Source of the DNA: Candidatus Defluviicoccus seviourii
Lineage (GTDB): Bacteria; Pseudomonadota; Alphaproteobacteria; Rhodospirillales; Defluviicoccaceae
Reading direction: 5' to 3'
Assembly: GCA_900609035.2 (NCBI GenBank)
Contig: UXAT02000002.1
Location: 60,440-124,439 of the forward strand
DNA: 64,000 nucleotides
Numbering within the stretch: position 1 is the first letter of the stretch; each line of letters opens with the position of its first letter. Position numbers and translations under genes: made by a program. This document shows positions 44,740 to 53,918 of this stretch, one piece after another. The notes under the pieces are model-generated. The model saw only the letters and a program-made list of their open reading frames with translations, was not told the origin of the DNA and did no database searches.

Positions 44740-45978
44740 ATGGCTCGCCTCGGCCCACTTCTCGCACATCCTGATTTTATGACCGGTCCGACACAAGAAA
44801 ATGCGAGGACTTTGCTATACTCGCAACGTTTCGAAAAGGATCTTGTCACAAAGGCTTCTTTCTACGAATTTGAAGATGTCATTGCTGATATTGATGATGT
44901 CACTATTATTGAGAACAAGAACGAGACTCTTGGATCTGTCGAGCTTGATGAGATATTTGACAAGATCAGCATTCGGCGTCTGATTACGCATCATATTGGT
45001 CGCACCGAGATAGGCCGCATTTTGCAACAGACAGCTCGCCGGTCTGGGTTGTCTGTCATTGGGAAGAAGCGCCACATTCCCCTCAATAGCTCTATTAGAG
45101 GCAAGAAGTTTGATTTCTTTTTTCTAATTCTGTCTGAGCCATGGGAAGTGGAAGAGATATGCTCTCGTTATGATTGGCATTCTCTGGCGCGGCTGTCAGC
45201 TTGTTACATTGTCGAATCATGGAAACAGGATACGTCGGCACTAGAATATCTAAAAAAATATTTTTCTCGCTTTGATGCCCTGTTTTCTGCACAGGTGCAC
45301 ATGTGCGAGCGCATCGAGCGCATTTGCCGGCGCCCTTGCACTTACCTTGCACCAGGCATCGACGCCACGCGGTTCTGTCCTGTCCCGCGACATCCGGAGA
45401 GAACTATCGATTTAATGAGCATTGGTCGGCGCTCGTGCGTGACGCATGACGCTCTTCTCGCGCACGCCCGCAACACGAATTTCTTTTACCTGTATGATAC
45501 GGGCAGGCAGCTGCGTTTTTCTCGGCATGACGAGCACCGCCTTCTCTTGGCTGAACAACTGAAGCGAACGCGGTATTTTCTGGCGTATCCGGCGCGCATT
45601 GACCGTCCTGAGTTGCACCAGGGGCACTTGGAGATGGCTTTCCGGTACATTGAAGGCGCAGCGGCGGGAACGGTCATGCTCGGCATGCTGCCCAGTACGG
45701 CGGAGGGCCGGAAGATTCTGGACTGGGAGGACGCGGTCATCGATCTGCCTTTCGATGCAGCCCACATTGTCGAGGTTATCGATCAACTCGACAGCCAACC
45801 GCAACGCCTCTCCCGTATTCGCCGCAGCGGGGTCGTGAACGCTCTTCGCCGGTTCGACTGGCTACATTCGTGGCAGAAGATCTTGGCGGCGGTCGGTCTA
45901 TCCCCCACTCCACGCCTGCTGGAACGCCAGGAGGCGCTGAACCGCCTTGCAGACATGGTAGAGAAAGAAGCCGCTTGA
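44740..45978 (+). CDS. Glycosyltransferase-like protein (CgeB/GT-B C-terminus)
   Basis: A 412-residue protein. The C-terminal ~200 residues look like a Glyco_trans_1_2/CgeB domain: YLAPGIDATRFCPVPRHPER, DLMSIGRRSCVTHDALLAHA, and FRYIEGAAAGTVMLGMLPST followed by a short helical tail. The N-terminal half is AT-richer, with no recognised domain. The catalytic residues are less clear than in the other transferases, so the role is tentative: a glycosyltransferase acting on the same polysaccharide. ATG 44779 is an alternative start. The methyltransferase gene follows about 110 bp later on the same strand. Confidence 0.72.
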   Translation: MARLGPLLAHPDFMTGPTQENARTLLYSQRFEKDLVTKASFYEFEDVIADIDDVTIIENKNETLGSVELDEIFDKISIRRLITHHIGRTEIGRILQQTARRSGLSVIGKKRHIPLNSSIRGKKFDFFFLILSEPWEVEEICSRYDWHSLARLSACYIVESWKQDTSALEYLKKYFSRFDALFSAQVHMCERIERICRRPCTYLAPGIDATRFCPVPRHPERTIDLMSIGRRSCVTHDALLAHARNTNFFYLYDTGRQLRFSRHDEHRLLLAEQLKRTRYFLAYPARIDRPELHQGHLEMAFRYIEGAAAGTVMLGMLPSTAEGRKILDWEDAVIDLPFDAAHIVEVIDQLDSQPQRLSRIRRSGVVNALRRFDWLHSWQKILAAVGLSPTPRLLERQEALNRLADMVEKEAA

Positions 45979-46087
45979 ATTCGCAGCGGAGCACCTTGGA
46001 CACTCATAGCCATCGAACGATGCTGCTCGGGTACGGTGCGGGATGGCTCCTAAGGGCTGCGAAGGATGGCAAACAAGGTGCCAGGGC

Positions 46088-47086
46088 ATGACCGACCTGC
46101 AGCGAGCGACGGCAGCGGAGGCCGCGGGAACCGAAGGCACATCGCTACCCGCAGCAGCGAACCGTCACCACGAAGGCGGTCCTGGACGAACCTATGCGTC
46201 CTTCGGCGTGGTGCGCGCGCTGAGACAGATCCGACATGCGATCCGTCGCCGGTTCTTCGAGCCACCTGACTACCAACTCCTCTTCGATCACTCTCGCGAG
46301 GCCGAAGCCAGGATGACGAAGGCGCTCGGCAGGCCGGTCAGCGATCTCGACGTCCTCGAGATCGGTCCTGGACAGGATCTCGCCCGCGCAATTTTTTTTG
46401 GCCGAAGCAATCGTGTCACGGCTTTTGATCACGACGTCATCGCCATTGGTCTCGATCCGGGCAGGTACCGGCAGATGCTGGCAAGAAACGGCCTTGCAAG
46501 ATGCCTGAAGAGCGCGGCGAATGAAATTCTCATTGGCCATTACGCCCGCGCTCGGCTTGTTCGCCTTCTTGGTTTGTCGTCATTGCCGCAACCGCAGTTT
46601 CTGGTCGGAGACATTTGCTCAGATGCACCTCCCAAGAACGCGTTTGATCTTGCCATGACATGGTCTGCGTTCGAACACTTTGCGGATCCGGCGCGGGCAC
46701 TGAAAAATATACTGGCTTCTCTGCGGCCTGGCGGGCTATTTTACGTAAGTATTCATCTATGGACTTGCAATAACGGCCATCACGACATCCGATCGTTCAC
46801 TGGGCAGGCTGACGCACTTCCACTTTGGGCGCATCTTCGCCGCTCGACCCAGCACCTTGTCCGCCCGAGCGCCTACCTCAACCGTTGGCGATTGCAGCAG
46901 TGGCGAGAGCTGTTTTCGCAGATGTGTCCAGGGCATACCGAAATTCTCGATCAGTACGAGCATCCGGAGGTTCTAGGTCCGCGCATTGATGCCAACCTCG
47001 CCCGTGAACTCGCCGATTATGGAAGAGAAGAACTGCTTACCGTGAACGCCGTGTTTATAGGCACCAAGAGCAAGTATCAAAGATAA
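46088..47086 (+). CDS. SAM-dependent methyltransferase
   Basis: A 332-residue class I methyltransferase. Motif I is LDVLEIGPGQDLARAIFFG, motif II/III surrounds VTAFDHDVIAIGLDP, and motif IV/V is PKNAFDLAMTWSAFEHFADP followed by LKNILASLRPGGLFYVSIH. Its N-terminal ~50 residues are unassigned. In this setting it most likely methylates a sugar of the repeat unit, at a hydroxyl or amino group. ATG 46088 has AAGG about nine bases upstream; ATG 46043 gives a longer form. Part of the gene (about 46390-46560) is lower in GC. Confidence 0.8.
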   Translation: MTDLQRATAAEAAGTEGTSLPAAANRHHEGGPGRTYASFGVVRALRQIRHAIRRRFFEPPDYQLLFDHSREAEARMTKALGRPVSDLDVLEIGPGQDLARAIFFGRSNRVTAFDHDVIAIGLDPGRYRQMLARNGLARCLKSAANEILIGHYARARLVRLLGLSSLPQPQFLVGDICSDAPPKNAFDLAMTWSAFEHFADPARALKNILASLRPGGLFYVSIHLWTCNNGHHDIRSFTGQADALPLWAHLRRSTQHLVRPSAYLNRWRLQQWRELFSQMCPGHTEILDQYEHPEVLGPRIDANLARELADYGREELLTVNAVFIGTKSKYQR

Positions 47087-47174
47087 ATGAAGCGCATATG
47101 CCGTTTTTCTGTACATTAGAGAACGATAATAGTAGCGCTCGTATGAAAAATCATAATCGTTTTCGTTGTTCAAT

Positions 47175-48704
47175 ATGACTGGCGCGGTGCCTGAGTATAT
47201 TTCAGCCGACGGACCGTTATCTGGGGTCGAAACCAGAATTGTAAGAAATGCTGCCGCACTGATGGCATCACAGTTGACGACATGGGCGCTCGCGCTGGTG
47301 CTCGCCGTCGTCCTGCCTCGGTATCTCGGACCAAGAGCCGTCGGCGAGCTGCAATTGGCGACAACGGTGTGGACAATTGTCTTCTCCGTAGTTGCCTTCG
47401 GCTCAGAAATGATGCTGACAAAAGAAATTGCCAGACGCCCACAGCAGGCGGCACGCCGTCTGTGCACGGTCATTCTCCTGCGACTAATTTTCTTTGTTGG
47501 TGGCTGTCTCGCTGTCTCGCTGTACATAGGCGCAGTGACAGCCGATTCGGTGCAGGTTTCTTTGTTCGTCATTCTTGGCATGGCGCAACCCTTGTTGCTG
47601 ACGGCGAACGTACTGCAGGCGGCCCTGCAGGGTTTTCAGCGGATGCAGTCGATCGCCGTAGCAACCGTCATCAGTAAAGCCCTGTATACGCTTATGGCGT
47701 TACTCGCCGTCATTGCCGGTTTCAACGTCAAATGGGTCGCCGTTGCGACCGTTATTGGCAATGCCGCCCATCTTTGTGCGTTGACGGTCTGCCTGTTTCC
47801 GGTTGTCCGAGCGAACTGGCGATGGGGCTTCTCGATAAGGACGGCGCGCTGGTCCATCGTTGCCAGCGCACCGTTCCTTGCGTCCGCACTTCTGGTTATC
47901 GCCTACCAGGAAACGAGCGTGATCGTCATCGCCATGGTGCTGGACGCCCAAGCCGTCGGCTGGTTCAGCGTTGCCCGGACCCTGACGGCGACCCTGTTGT
48001 TCATACCGGCGATCCTGATGACCGCGGTGTACCCAGCGGCCGCCAAGCGACACCTTGAAGGCGCGCAGGTGCTTCCCGCGCTGGCGGCGCGGTCGGTCAA
48101 GCTGATGTTGCTTTGCGCCATGCCGATCGCTCTCGGCGTAGCAGTCACCGCCGAGCCGATCGTCAGCCTGCTATATGGAGACAAATTCCTCCCGAGCGGC
48201 GCAGTTCTGATGGTGCTCGGCCTGTCGTTGATTGCCACCTACCAGACAATCGTGCTGGCGTTCCTGCTTGCCGCTGTCGATCGGCAAGCGACCTGGGTCA
48301 CCATCCAGGCTGTTGCCCTGCCGGTGAAAATCTTCCTGGACCTTGCCTTGGTCTGGTCGTGTCAGAACTTCCTCGAAAACGGCGCGGTCGGCGCCGCCAT
48401 CAGCATCGCGGTGAGCGAAGCGGCGATCGCCGTGGCGGGAATGCGGCTGCTGCCGAAGGGTACCCTAAGCCGAGCCGACGCCGGCTATGGAGCGCGCGTC
48501 GCGTTTGCAGCGCTGACAATGGCGGCGGCGGTCTGGCTGGTGCGCGACACCTCCCTGTTTCTTGCCGTTCTCGCCGGCGTGGTGGTGTACATCGGTATGA
48601 TTGCGGCCATGCGGGCAGCGGATCCAGACGATGTTGCTCTCATGAAATCCGTCATTTCCCGTACCGCAGCGCGAGCCAGCTTGCGCAGACGAGTAAGCGA
48701 GTGA
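47175..48704 (+). CDS. Polysaccharide flippase, second copy (Wzx/MATE-like)
   Basis: A 509-residue membrane protein with 12-14 helices, opening with AALMASQLTTWALALVLAVV and PRYLGPRAVGELQLATTVWT, the typical N-terminal pattern of Wzx/MurJ-like polysaccharide translocases. It is unrelated in detail to the 2115-3419 flippase, so the two blocks have their own translocases. It exports a lipid-linked unit to the periplasm. ATG 47175 is preferred over the in-frame TTG 47166. A copy of the bimodular repeat begins 18 bp after its stop. Confidence 0.87.
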   Translation: MTGAVPEYISADGPLSGVETRIVRNAAALMASQLTTWALALVLAVVLPRYLGPRAVGELQLATTVWTIVFSVVAFGSEMMLTKEIARRPQQAARRLCTVILLRLIFFVGGCLAVSLYIGAVTADSVQVSLFVILGMAQPLLLTANVLQAALQGFQRMQSIAVATVISKALYTLMALLAVIAGFNVKWVAVATVIGNAAHLCALTVCLFPVVRANWRWGFSIRTARWSIVASAPFLASALLVIAYQETSVIVIAMVLDAQAVGWFSVARTLTATLLFIPAILMTAVYPAAAKRHLEGAQVLPALAARSVKLMLLCAMPIALGVAVTAEPIVSLLYGDKFLPSGAVLMVLGLSLIATYQTIVLAFLLAAVDRQATWVTIQAVALPVKIFLDLALVWSCQNFLENGAVGAAISIAVSEAAIAVAGMRLLPKGTLSRADAGYGARVAFAALTMAAAVWLVRDTSLFLAVLAGVVVYIGMIAAMRAADPDDVALMKSVISRTAARASLRRRVSE

Positions 48705-48721
48705 TTCCCGGGCGCTTCCTC

Positions 48722-48835
48722 GTGGTTCGATGCCAGCGGATGAATCCCATCCGTTGGCCTAATCGATCCACCAGATCAATAGATCGGTGGATCGACCGAT
48801 CTGACGTCTTGGATGCAAGCGTGAGCGGTCTCCAC
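48722..48835 (+). repeat. Bimodular palindromic repeat, copy 3 (diverged)
   Basis: A 114-bp copy in the same orientation as copies 1 and 2. Module 1 is 48722-48771, but its right arm reads ATCGATCCAC, borrowing the GATCCAC of module 2. Module 2 (48787-48835) keeps its left arm GTGGATCGACCGATCTGACG while its right arm has decayed. It starts 18 bp after the flippase stop. Confidence 0.78.
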
Positions 48836-48995
48836 CTGCCCTCTCGTGAACCGGCTGCAGCGTGCGGCTGGTTTCCGATGCAATCGTGGACCACACCATA
48901 CCCCTCGTCGCGGGAGGGCCGGCGCGGGTGATCTTCGAGTTGCCATCACAACTGCCTCAGATCCCTTTCGCAAGCCAGGAGCGCGCGTAGAGCCG

Positions 48996-49961
48996 ATGGC
49001 GCTCGTCGTCAGTGTCATCGTTCCGACCTACAACCGGCTGGCACAGCTTCGACGGATGCTGGAGGCCCTCGGGCGACAAGACCTGTCCCTGGCCAAGTTC
49101 GAGGTTGTGGTCATCGCTGACGGGTGCACCGATGGCACCGATCCCTACCTGCAGTCCCTTGCTGGCCCTCTGGCCGTCCGCGCCTTCGCGCAGGAGAATA
49201 ATGGGCCGGCGGCGGCCCGTAATCGCGGCATCGCCGAAGCCCGGAGCGATCTCGTAGTGTTCCTCGACGATGACGTCGTCCCCGCAACCGACTTTCTCAG
49301 CGAGCATCTCCGCACGCACGCGGGAAGAAAAGGGATTGCCGTGATCGGCCCCTTACTCACCCCCGCCGATTATCACCTCTCAGCATGGAACGCTTGGGAG
49401 CAAGCGATGCTGGAAAAGCAGTACACAGCCCTGGCGGAAGGCAAGTGGACGCCGACAGCACGACAGTTTTTCACCGGCAACGCGTCAGTGGCCCGATCGC
49501 AGCTGATCGACGTCGGTGGCTTCGACGAGCGCTACCGTCGCGCCGAGGATGTGGAACTCGGATATCGGCTGGCGAAGCGCGGCGTTGAGTTCGTCTTTAA
49601 TCCGCGAGCCCGTGGCTATCATTACGCCAACCGCAGTTTCCGGTCCTGGCTCGATATTGCCAGCGTCTATGGCCGTCATGACGCCGTCTTCTTCCAAGAT
49701 GAGGAGCAGAGGCGGTGGCAGACCGTCAAGGAGGAGTTCGCCGGCCGCCACAAACTCAATCAGGCTCTGGTGAGGGGGTGCCTCGACCGGCCTCGGCTCT
49801 CCGAACTGGTGTCGGCAATGCTGAGCGGGCTGAGCGTCGCCTGCCATGCGTCGGGTCTCGAGCGGGGCTCCCGGGCGGCGCTGTCCGGCCTGTTCAACCT
49901 CCGCTACTACCAGGGAGTCTGCGACGAAATCGGCGGCCGCAAACGCTTCCTTGCTGACTGA
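48996..49961 (+). CDS. Glycosyltransferase family 2 protein
   Basis: A 321-residue GT-A transferase. The nucleotide-binding start is VSVIVPTYNRLAQLRRMLEA, then VVIADGCTDGTDP, the DxD-like LVVFLDDDVVPATDFL, and the C-terminal FDERYRRAEDVELGYRLAKR with the ED catalytic motif. The length suits a soluble or peripheral GT2 adding one sugar. ATG 48996 begins just before the first strand; longer frames from 48846 overlap repeat copy 3 edges and lack family sequence. Confidence 0.87.
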   Translation: MALVVSVIVPTYNRLAQLRRMLEALGRQDLSLAKFEVVVIADGCTDGTDPYLQSLAGPLAVRAFAQENNGPAAARNRGIAEARSDLVVFLDDDVVPATDFLSEHLRTHAGRKGIAVIGPLLTPADYHLSAWNAWEQAMLEKQYTALAEGKWTPTARQFFTGNASVARSQLIDVGGFDERYRRAEDVELGYRLAKRGVEFVFNPRARGYHYANRSFRSWLDIASVYGRHDAVFFQDEEQRRWQTVKEEFAGRHKLNQALVRGCLDRPRLSELVSAMLSGLSVACHASGLERGSRAALSGLFNLRYYQGVCDEIGGRKRFLAD

Positions 49962-50167
49962 CTGGCCAGAGATTGAGGAACAGGGAGGGATCCGATCACG
50001 GTGAAATCGCCGGGATCGAACAAGGTGAAGGCGACGTCTTGGACAACCGCGAGATCTTCGCCGCTTGCTGTCACTACGATCAGCGTTGTCGATGCTGCCG
50101 CTGCACACGAGGCAAGCGGCGTTAACGTTGCGCACCTTGTGTGCCTGCAGCTTGACCGCTAAAGCCG

Positions 50168-50747
50168 ATGCCGATGAACAATGCGAAACGATATGCACCG
50201 GCAACGCTGCGCAATCGCGAGCCGATCCGGGATGTGCTTCGCGACGTTCTGCCGCATCGTGGGCAGGTGCTGGAGATCGGCTCGGGCAGCGGCGAGCACG
50301 CCCTCTTTTTTGCGGCATCGTTTCCCGAGATCGTCTGGCAGCCATCCGACGCGGACCCTGAATGCCTGGCGAGCATCTGCGCTTGGATGGCGGAGGCGGC
50401 GCCGCCAAACCTGCTGCCGCCCGTGCGCCTGGATGTCAGGGATCGTTCCTGGCGCGCGCTTGCTGATCGGGTTCGCGACGCCGTGGTCAGCATCAACATG
50501 ATCCACATCGCGCCGTGGGAGAGGCGGTCCCGGTTCCTGAGACCACCGGATGGGGCTGCTTAGGTGGAGGCCGGCACCGTCCAACGCCGCTTTTGACGAG
50601 AGCCTGAAGGCGTTGGATCCGCGGTTTGGCGTCCGCGACGTTGCGGCCGTTGCGGCGGAAGCGACGTTGAATGGGCTGACGTTGGCGAAGCAGCTGCCGA
50701 TGCCCGCCAATAACTTTTCGCTGATCTTCCGTCTTGCATCCGCGTAG
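50168..50747 (+). pseudogene. DUF938 methyltransferase gene, broken by internal deletion/frameshift
   Basis: The first part (50168-50563) reads as the N-terminal two thirds of a DUF938 SAM-methyltransferase-like protein: NNAKRYAPATLRNREPIRDV, VLEIGSGSGEHALFFAASFP and VVSINMIHIAPWE. After IAPWE the frame loses similarity and stops. The C-terminal part (APSNAAFDESLKALDPRFGV through PANNFSLIFRLASA) continues in another frame from about 50570 to 50747. The stretch normally between them, around LPPGG and YGP, is missing. So the gene has lost a few tens of bases and is probably nonfunctional. Both halves keep recognisable sequence, so decay is recent, or an assembly error is involved. Confidence 0.75.
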
Positions 50748-51031
50748 CTTCGGCAAGGCGGCGAAAGTCCGATCCCGGTTTGTTCCGCCACCCAGTCGCG
50801 CTTTCGAACTCAGGGGCCGGAGGCCCCCTGTTAACATATTGGAATTACATGAAACTCAATCCGAGGACCAAAAAGGCGTGGTCCTCAGCTTGCGGAGAAA
50901 TCGGCCGCGGAGAGAGCGAAATCTGCGGCAACCCGCGGATCGCGGTCCTCGGGGCCGTCGCTAAGGCCCTTTGAAACAACGCGTTTTTCTGGCGCCCCGA
51001 TCGACAGAGAGAAGTTCAGGGCGGGGCGGGC

Positions 51032-51119
51032 TGGCGGAGGGAGTGGGATTCGAACCCACGACACCTTTCGGTGAACACGCTCTCCAGGCGTGCGCCTTAG
51101 ACCGCTCGGCCATCCCTCC
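51032..51119 (-). tRNA. tRNA-Ser (anticodon GGA)
   Basis: A type II (long variable arm) tRNA on the minus strand. The 7-bp acceptor stem is GGAGGGA with TCCCTCC, the anticodon stem-loop is CACGC-CTGGAGA-GCGTG giving anticodon GGA, the variable arm is TTCACCGAAAGGTG-like, and the T loop holds GGTTCGAATCC. Discriminator base G73 and a genomically encoded CCA are present. It reads UCC/UCU serine codons. Confidence 0.95.
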
Positions 51120-51230
51120 GTTCGTCATGCGCGGCGGCGGCACGTGCGTTCGCGCAGGATGACCGCGACGTTAGCCGGATATCCGCCGCACAGCAACGCC
51201 CGGCTCCTCGCAGGCTCGTCGCTTCGCCGC

Positions 51231-52742
51231 TCAGAATTGGAAATAGATGAACGCCTTGACCTTCGACATCTGGGTGAGCGTGAACAGGAAGGCAAGCACC
51301 AACACCGCGGCCCATGCAGCCGAGGGGCGCCAGGCGAACCAAGCCGTCGGCCGGCCTGCCGTCGCGAGGGTCGCCCGGCCGTCGATCATCGTTTGCGAGT
51401 TGGGCGCGAACAGGGCGATGGCGATGGCGAGCAGAAGCAAGAGCAGCCGCGCCTGTACATCGACCGCTGGGCGGCCGCCGCGGGCGAGCTCCGTGAACAC
51501 CCAGCCGTGCAGGAAGGGTTCGCCACCATCACGCCCGGCCATGGCGCCCAGCACCGTAAGCGCCTGCTCGAAGCTCGCGGCGTGGAAAAAGACCCAAGCG
51601 ATCAGGACTGCTGCCAGCGTAAGCATTCGGCCTGCCGGCGCGGGCAGCCGCAGCGCCCATACCGTGCCCGCGAGGCGTCGCTGCAGCGCCTGCCAAGCGT
51701 GATTGACGAGCAGATAGAACCCGTGCAGGCCGCCCCAGACGACGAACGTCCAGCCGGCGCCGTGCCACAGGCCCCCCAACAGCATCGTCGTCACCAAATT
51801 GATGTAGCGCCGGCCGGGCCCGCGCCGATTGCCGCCGAGCGGGATGTAGACATAGTCGCGCAGGAAACGGGACAGCGTGATGTGCCAGCGGCGCCAGAAA
51901 TCGATAATCGAGACCGCCTGGTAGGGTGAGTTGAAGTTGTAGGGCAGGCGGATGCCGAGCATGCGCGCGAGCCCCACCGCCATGTCCGAGTAGCCGGAAA
52001 AGTCGAAGTAAATCCGCACGGTTACGGCGAGGACGGCGATCCAGGCCTCCAGACAACCGTACGACGCGCCGGCGCCGCTCCTGAACACCGGGTCGGCAAG
52101 CGCGCTCACGGAATCGGCGAGCACGACCTTCTTGACCAGACCAATGACAAAGAAGGCGGCGCCCGCAGCGAAATCCTCGTGGCGGAAACGCTGCCGCGAG
52201 CGGCGGAACTGCGGCATGATCTCGCTGTGGTGGAGGATCGGCCCGGCGATCAACTGCGGGTAGAAGGTGACAAACACGGCGTAATCGAGAAAACCGTGCT
52301 CGGCCACGCGGCGCCGCGAGCAATCGACCAAATAAGCGATCTGTTGAAACGTATAAAACGAGATCGCCAGCGGTAGAACGATGGCTCCAACCTCGATATC
52401 AAGGCCGCTGACGGCACGAAGATTATCGACGATGAAGCTTGCATACTTGAACCAGGCGAGCACACCCAGGTTGGCGGCAATCGCGAGCGTGAGGACCAGG
52501 CGCACCGGGGCCCGTTCGGCATGGACCAGATGGCGGATTGCCTGGCCGCAGCCATAGTTGAAGGCGATGCTGGCAAGCAGAAGCCCCAGGAACGGAACGC
52601 TCCACCAGCCATAGAAAAAACAGGAGGCTCCGATCAGCCAGAGCTTGGTCGCGCCACCGAAGCCGATCCGGCCAAGGGCGAAATAGCCGGCAAGTGCGGC
52701 CGGCAAGAACGCAAAGATGAAGACGTAGGAGTTGAAAAGCAT
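51231..52742 (-). CDS. MBOAT-family O-acyltransferase (AlgI-like)
   Basis: A 503-residue polytopic protein of the membrane-bound O-acyltransferase family. AlgI-type landmarks are LFNSYVFIFAFLPAALAGYF at the N-terminus, LPLAISFYTFQQIAYLVDC, LIAGPILHHSEIMPQF, SIIDFWRRWHITLSRFLRDY and the catalytic-histidine segment LLGGLWHGAGWTFVVWG. AlgI-like proteins pass acetyl groups across the inner membrane to a periplasmic partner that acetylates a polysaccharide. It lies upstream of tRNA-Ser and 26 bp downstream of the SGNH-like gene, with which it forms an operon. Confidence 0.92.
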   Translation of the reverse strand: MLFNSYVFIFAFLPAALAGYFALGRIGFGGATKLWLIGASCFFYGWWSVPFLGLLLASIAFNYGCGQAIRHLVHAERAPVRLVLTLAIAANLGVLAWFKYASFIVDNLRAVSGLDIEVGAIVLPLAISFYTFQQIAYLVDCSRRRVAEHGFLDYAVFVTFYPQLIAGPILHHSEIMPQFRRSRQRFRHEDFAAGAAFFVIGLVKKVVLADSVSALADPVFRSGAGASYGCLEAWIAVLAVTVRIYFDFSGYSDMAVGLARMLGIRLPYNFNSPYQAVSIIDFWRRWHITLSRFLRDYVYIPLGGNRRGPGRRYINLVTTMLLGGLWHGAGWTFVVWGGLHGFYLLVNHAWQALQRRLAGTVWALRLPAPAGRMLTLAAVLIAWVFFHAASFEQALTVLGAMAGRDGGEPFLHGWVFTELARGGRPAVDVQARLLLLLLAIAIALFAPNSQTMIDGRATLATAGRPTAWFAWRPSAAWAAVLVLAFLFTLTQMSKVKAFIYFQF

Positions 52743-52768
52743 CCGTTGCGACCGGCCGCCGGCCCCCT

Positions 52769-53818
52769 TCAGGTTGGGCCGGCTGTCGCCGGACCGGCGC
52801 TGAACATGCGGCCGGCAACGAAGCGCGTAAACTCCGCAACCTTATCGCCCAGGAGGTGCACCGGATCGGCGAAATCATCGTCGCCGACCGTCAGTGCGTC
52901 GCCATCGATGAAGAGGCTCGTCGGTTCGCGAAGCGCCTGGCGCAGCCGTTCGCGGAAGTGTACACCGACCGTACCATCCGGATCGAAGGTTCGCCGCCAC
53001 CGCGGCATCGTCGGCACAGTGGCGACCACGAGACGGGCGTGATGCGCCTGCGTTGTTGCCTCCAGGTCAGCGAGGGCCGCAAAGCAGCGGTCGTCAAACC
53101 GCGGTTCCGGCATCCAGCCGATCCGCGCTGCCATCGGGCTGCTGCCGAAAGCGTCCATCTTGAGGTTGGCGGGGTGGCTGGGATCGAGCCGCATCCGGCG
53201 CAGACGGATGAGGTCCTGTGCGAATGCCGTCGGCCGCAGATTCGTCAGGTAAAGGTACCAGGGGGTGCTCTTGGCAAAGATGTAGTCGTGCGCAACACGC
53301 TCATCAAAAAAGGCTGTGTCGTCGCTGCGGCAGTCTTCGAAATCGCGCGGCGTGACAAGACTTAAGACGGTTGCGACGTGCGGCATCTCGCTGAGCAGAA
53401 AGCCCGCGAGGTACGCGGTCTGGTTCATGTAAAGGTAGCACGGTGCAGCATTTATCGGCCGCATCTCCGGATGAGCGCGTACGATTTCGCCAAACGCCAG
53501 ATTGCGCCACGTCGATGACGAACCGACGGCGAGCAGGCCGACGTCGCCGAGATCCGTTGAATGAAGAAACTTGAGCTTCTCGTCGATGCAATTCGTTGCC
53601 GTCAGGGGCGGCGCCGGCAGCCGGTGCAGGCGGTCGAAAACAACCCCGCCACCGACACATCCAACGAGCACAAGCCCGCTCCAGAGCGCGAGGGCGTAAT
53701 TGAAGCGCCGAGGATCCTCCGCGCTGAGCGCGGTGCGAATCATTGCGAAAAGCGTCTGTCCGGCGCGTCGGCATCGCTTGGCCGCGTGAATGGCCGCAAG
53801 GAAGGCCTTGCTGATCAC
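52769..53818 (-). CDS. SGNH-like acyl-transfer partner of the MBOAT protein (AlgJ/DltD-like)
   Basis: A 349-residue protein with one N-terminal membrane helix (ALALWSGLVLVGCVGGGVVF, ~40-62) and a periplasmic domain. LLAVGSSSTWRNLAFGE resembles the block I serine motif of SGNH hydrolases and DDDFADPVHLLGDKVAEF the block V Asp-x-x-His pair. This matches partners such as AlgJ, AlgX or PatB that accept acetyl from an AlgI-type protein. Assignment is by architecture and by the 26-bp spacing to the MBOAT gene; overall similarity is low. An in-frame ATG at 53743 would remove 25 basic residues. Confidence 0.72.
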   Translation of the reverse strand: MISKAFLAAIHAAKRCRRAGQTLFAMIRTALSAEDPRRFNYALALWSGLVLVGCVGGGVVFDRLHRLPAPPLTATNCIDEKLKFLHSTDLGDVGLLAVGSSSTWRNLAFGEIVRAHPEMRPINAAPCYLYMNQTAYLAGFLLSEMPHVATVLSLVTPRDFEDCRSDDTAFFDERVAHDYIFAKSTPWYLYLTNLRPTAFAQDLIRLRRMRLDPSHPANLKMDAFGSSPMAARIGWMPEPRFDDRCFAALADLEATTQAHHARLVVATVPTMPRWRRTFDPDGTVGVHFRERLRQALREPTSLFIDGDALTVGDDDFADPVHLLGDKVAEFTRFVAGRMFSAGPATAGPT

Positions 53819-53918
53819 TGTTGGCTCCCCAATGCCAGCCGTTGATCCCTCAACAGAGCGTGTTCGCGGTAACCGCAGGACCCGTAGGCGCAGCCATCGC
53901 CGCCCCGGGTGGTCCTGA

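Noticed and set aside
49970..50110. Minus-strand frame with protein-like segment (VVTASGEDLAVVQDVAFTLF)
   Set aside because: No start or full domain, about 50 codons only, and overlaps the gap near a decayed gene; could be a remnant but too little to name.
51032..51119. tRNA-Ser as an integration site for an island
   Set aside because: I looked for a repeated 3' tRNA end downstream or upstream and saw none, and no integrase gene is near.
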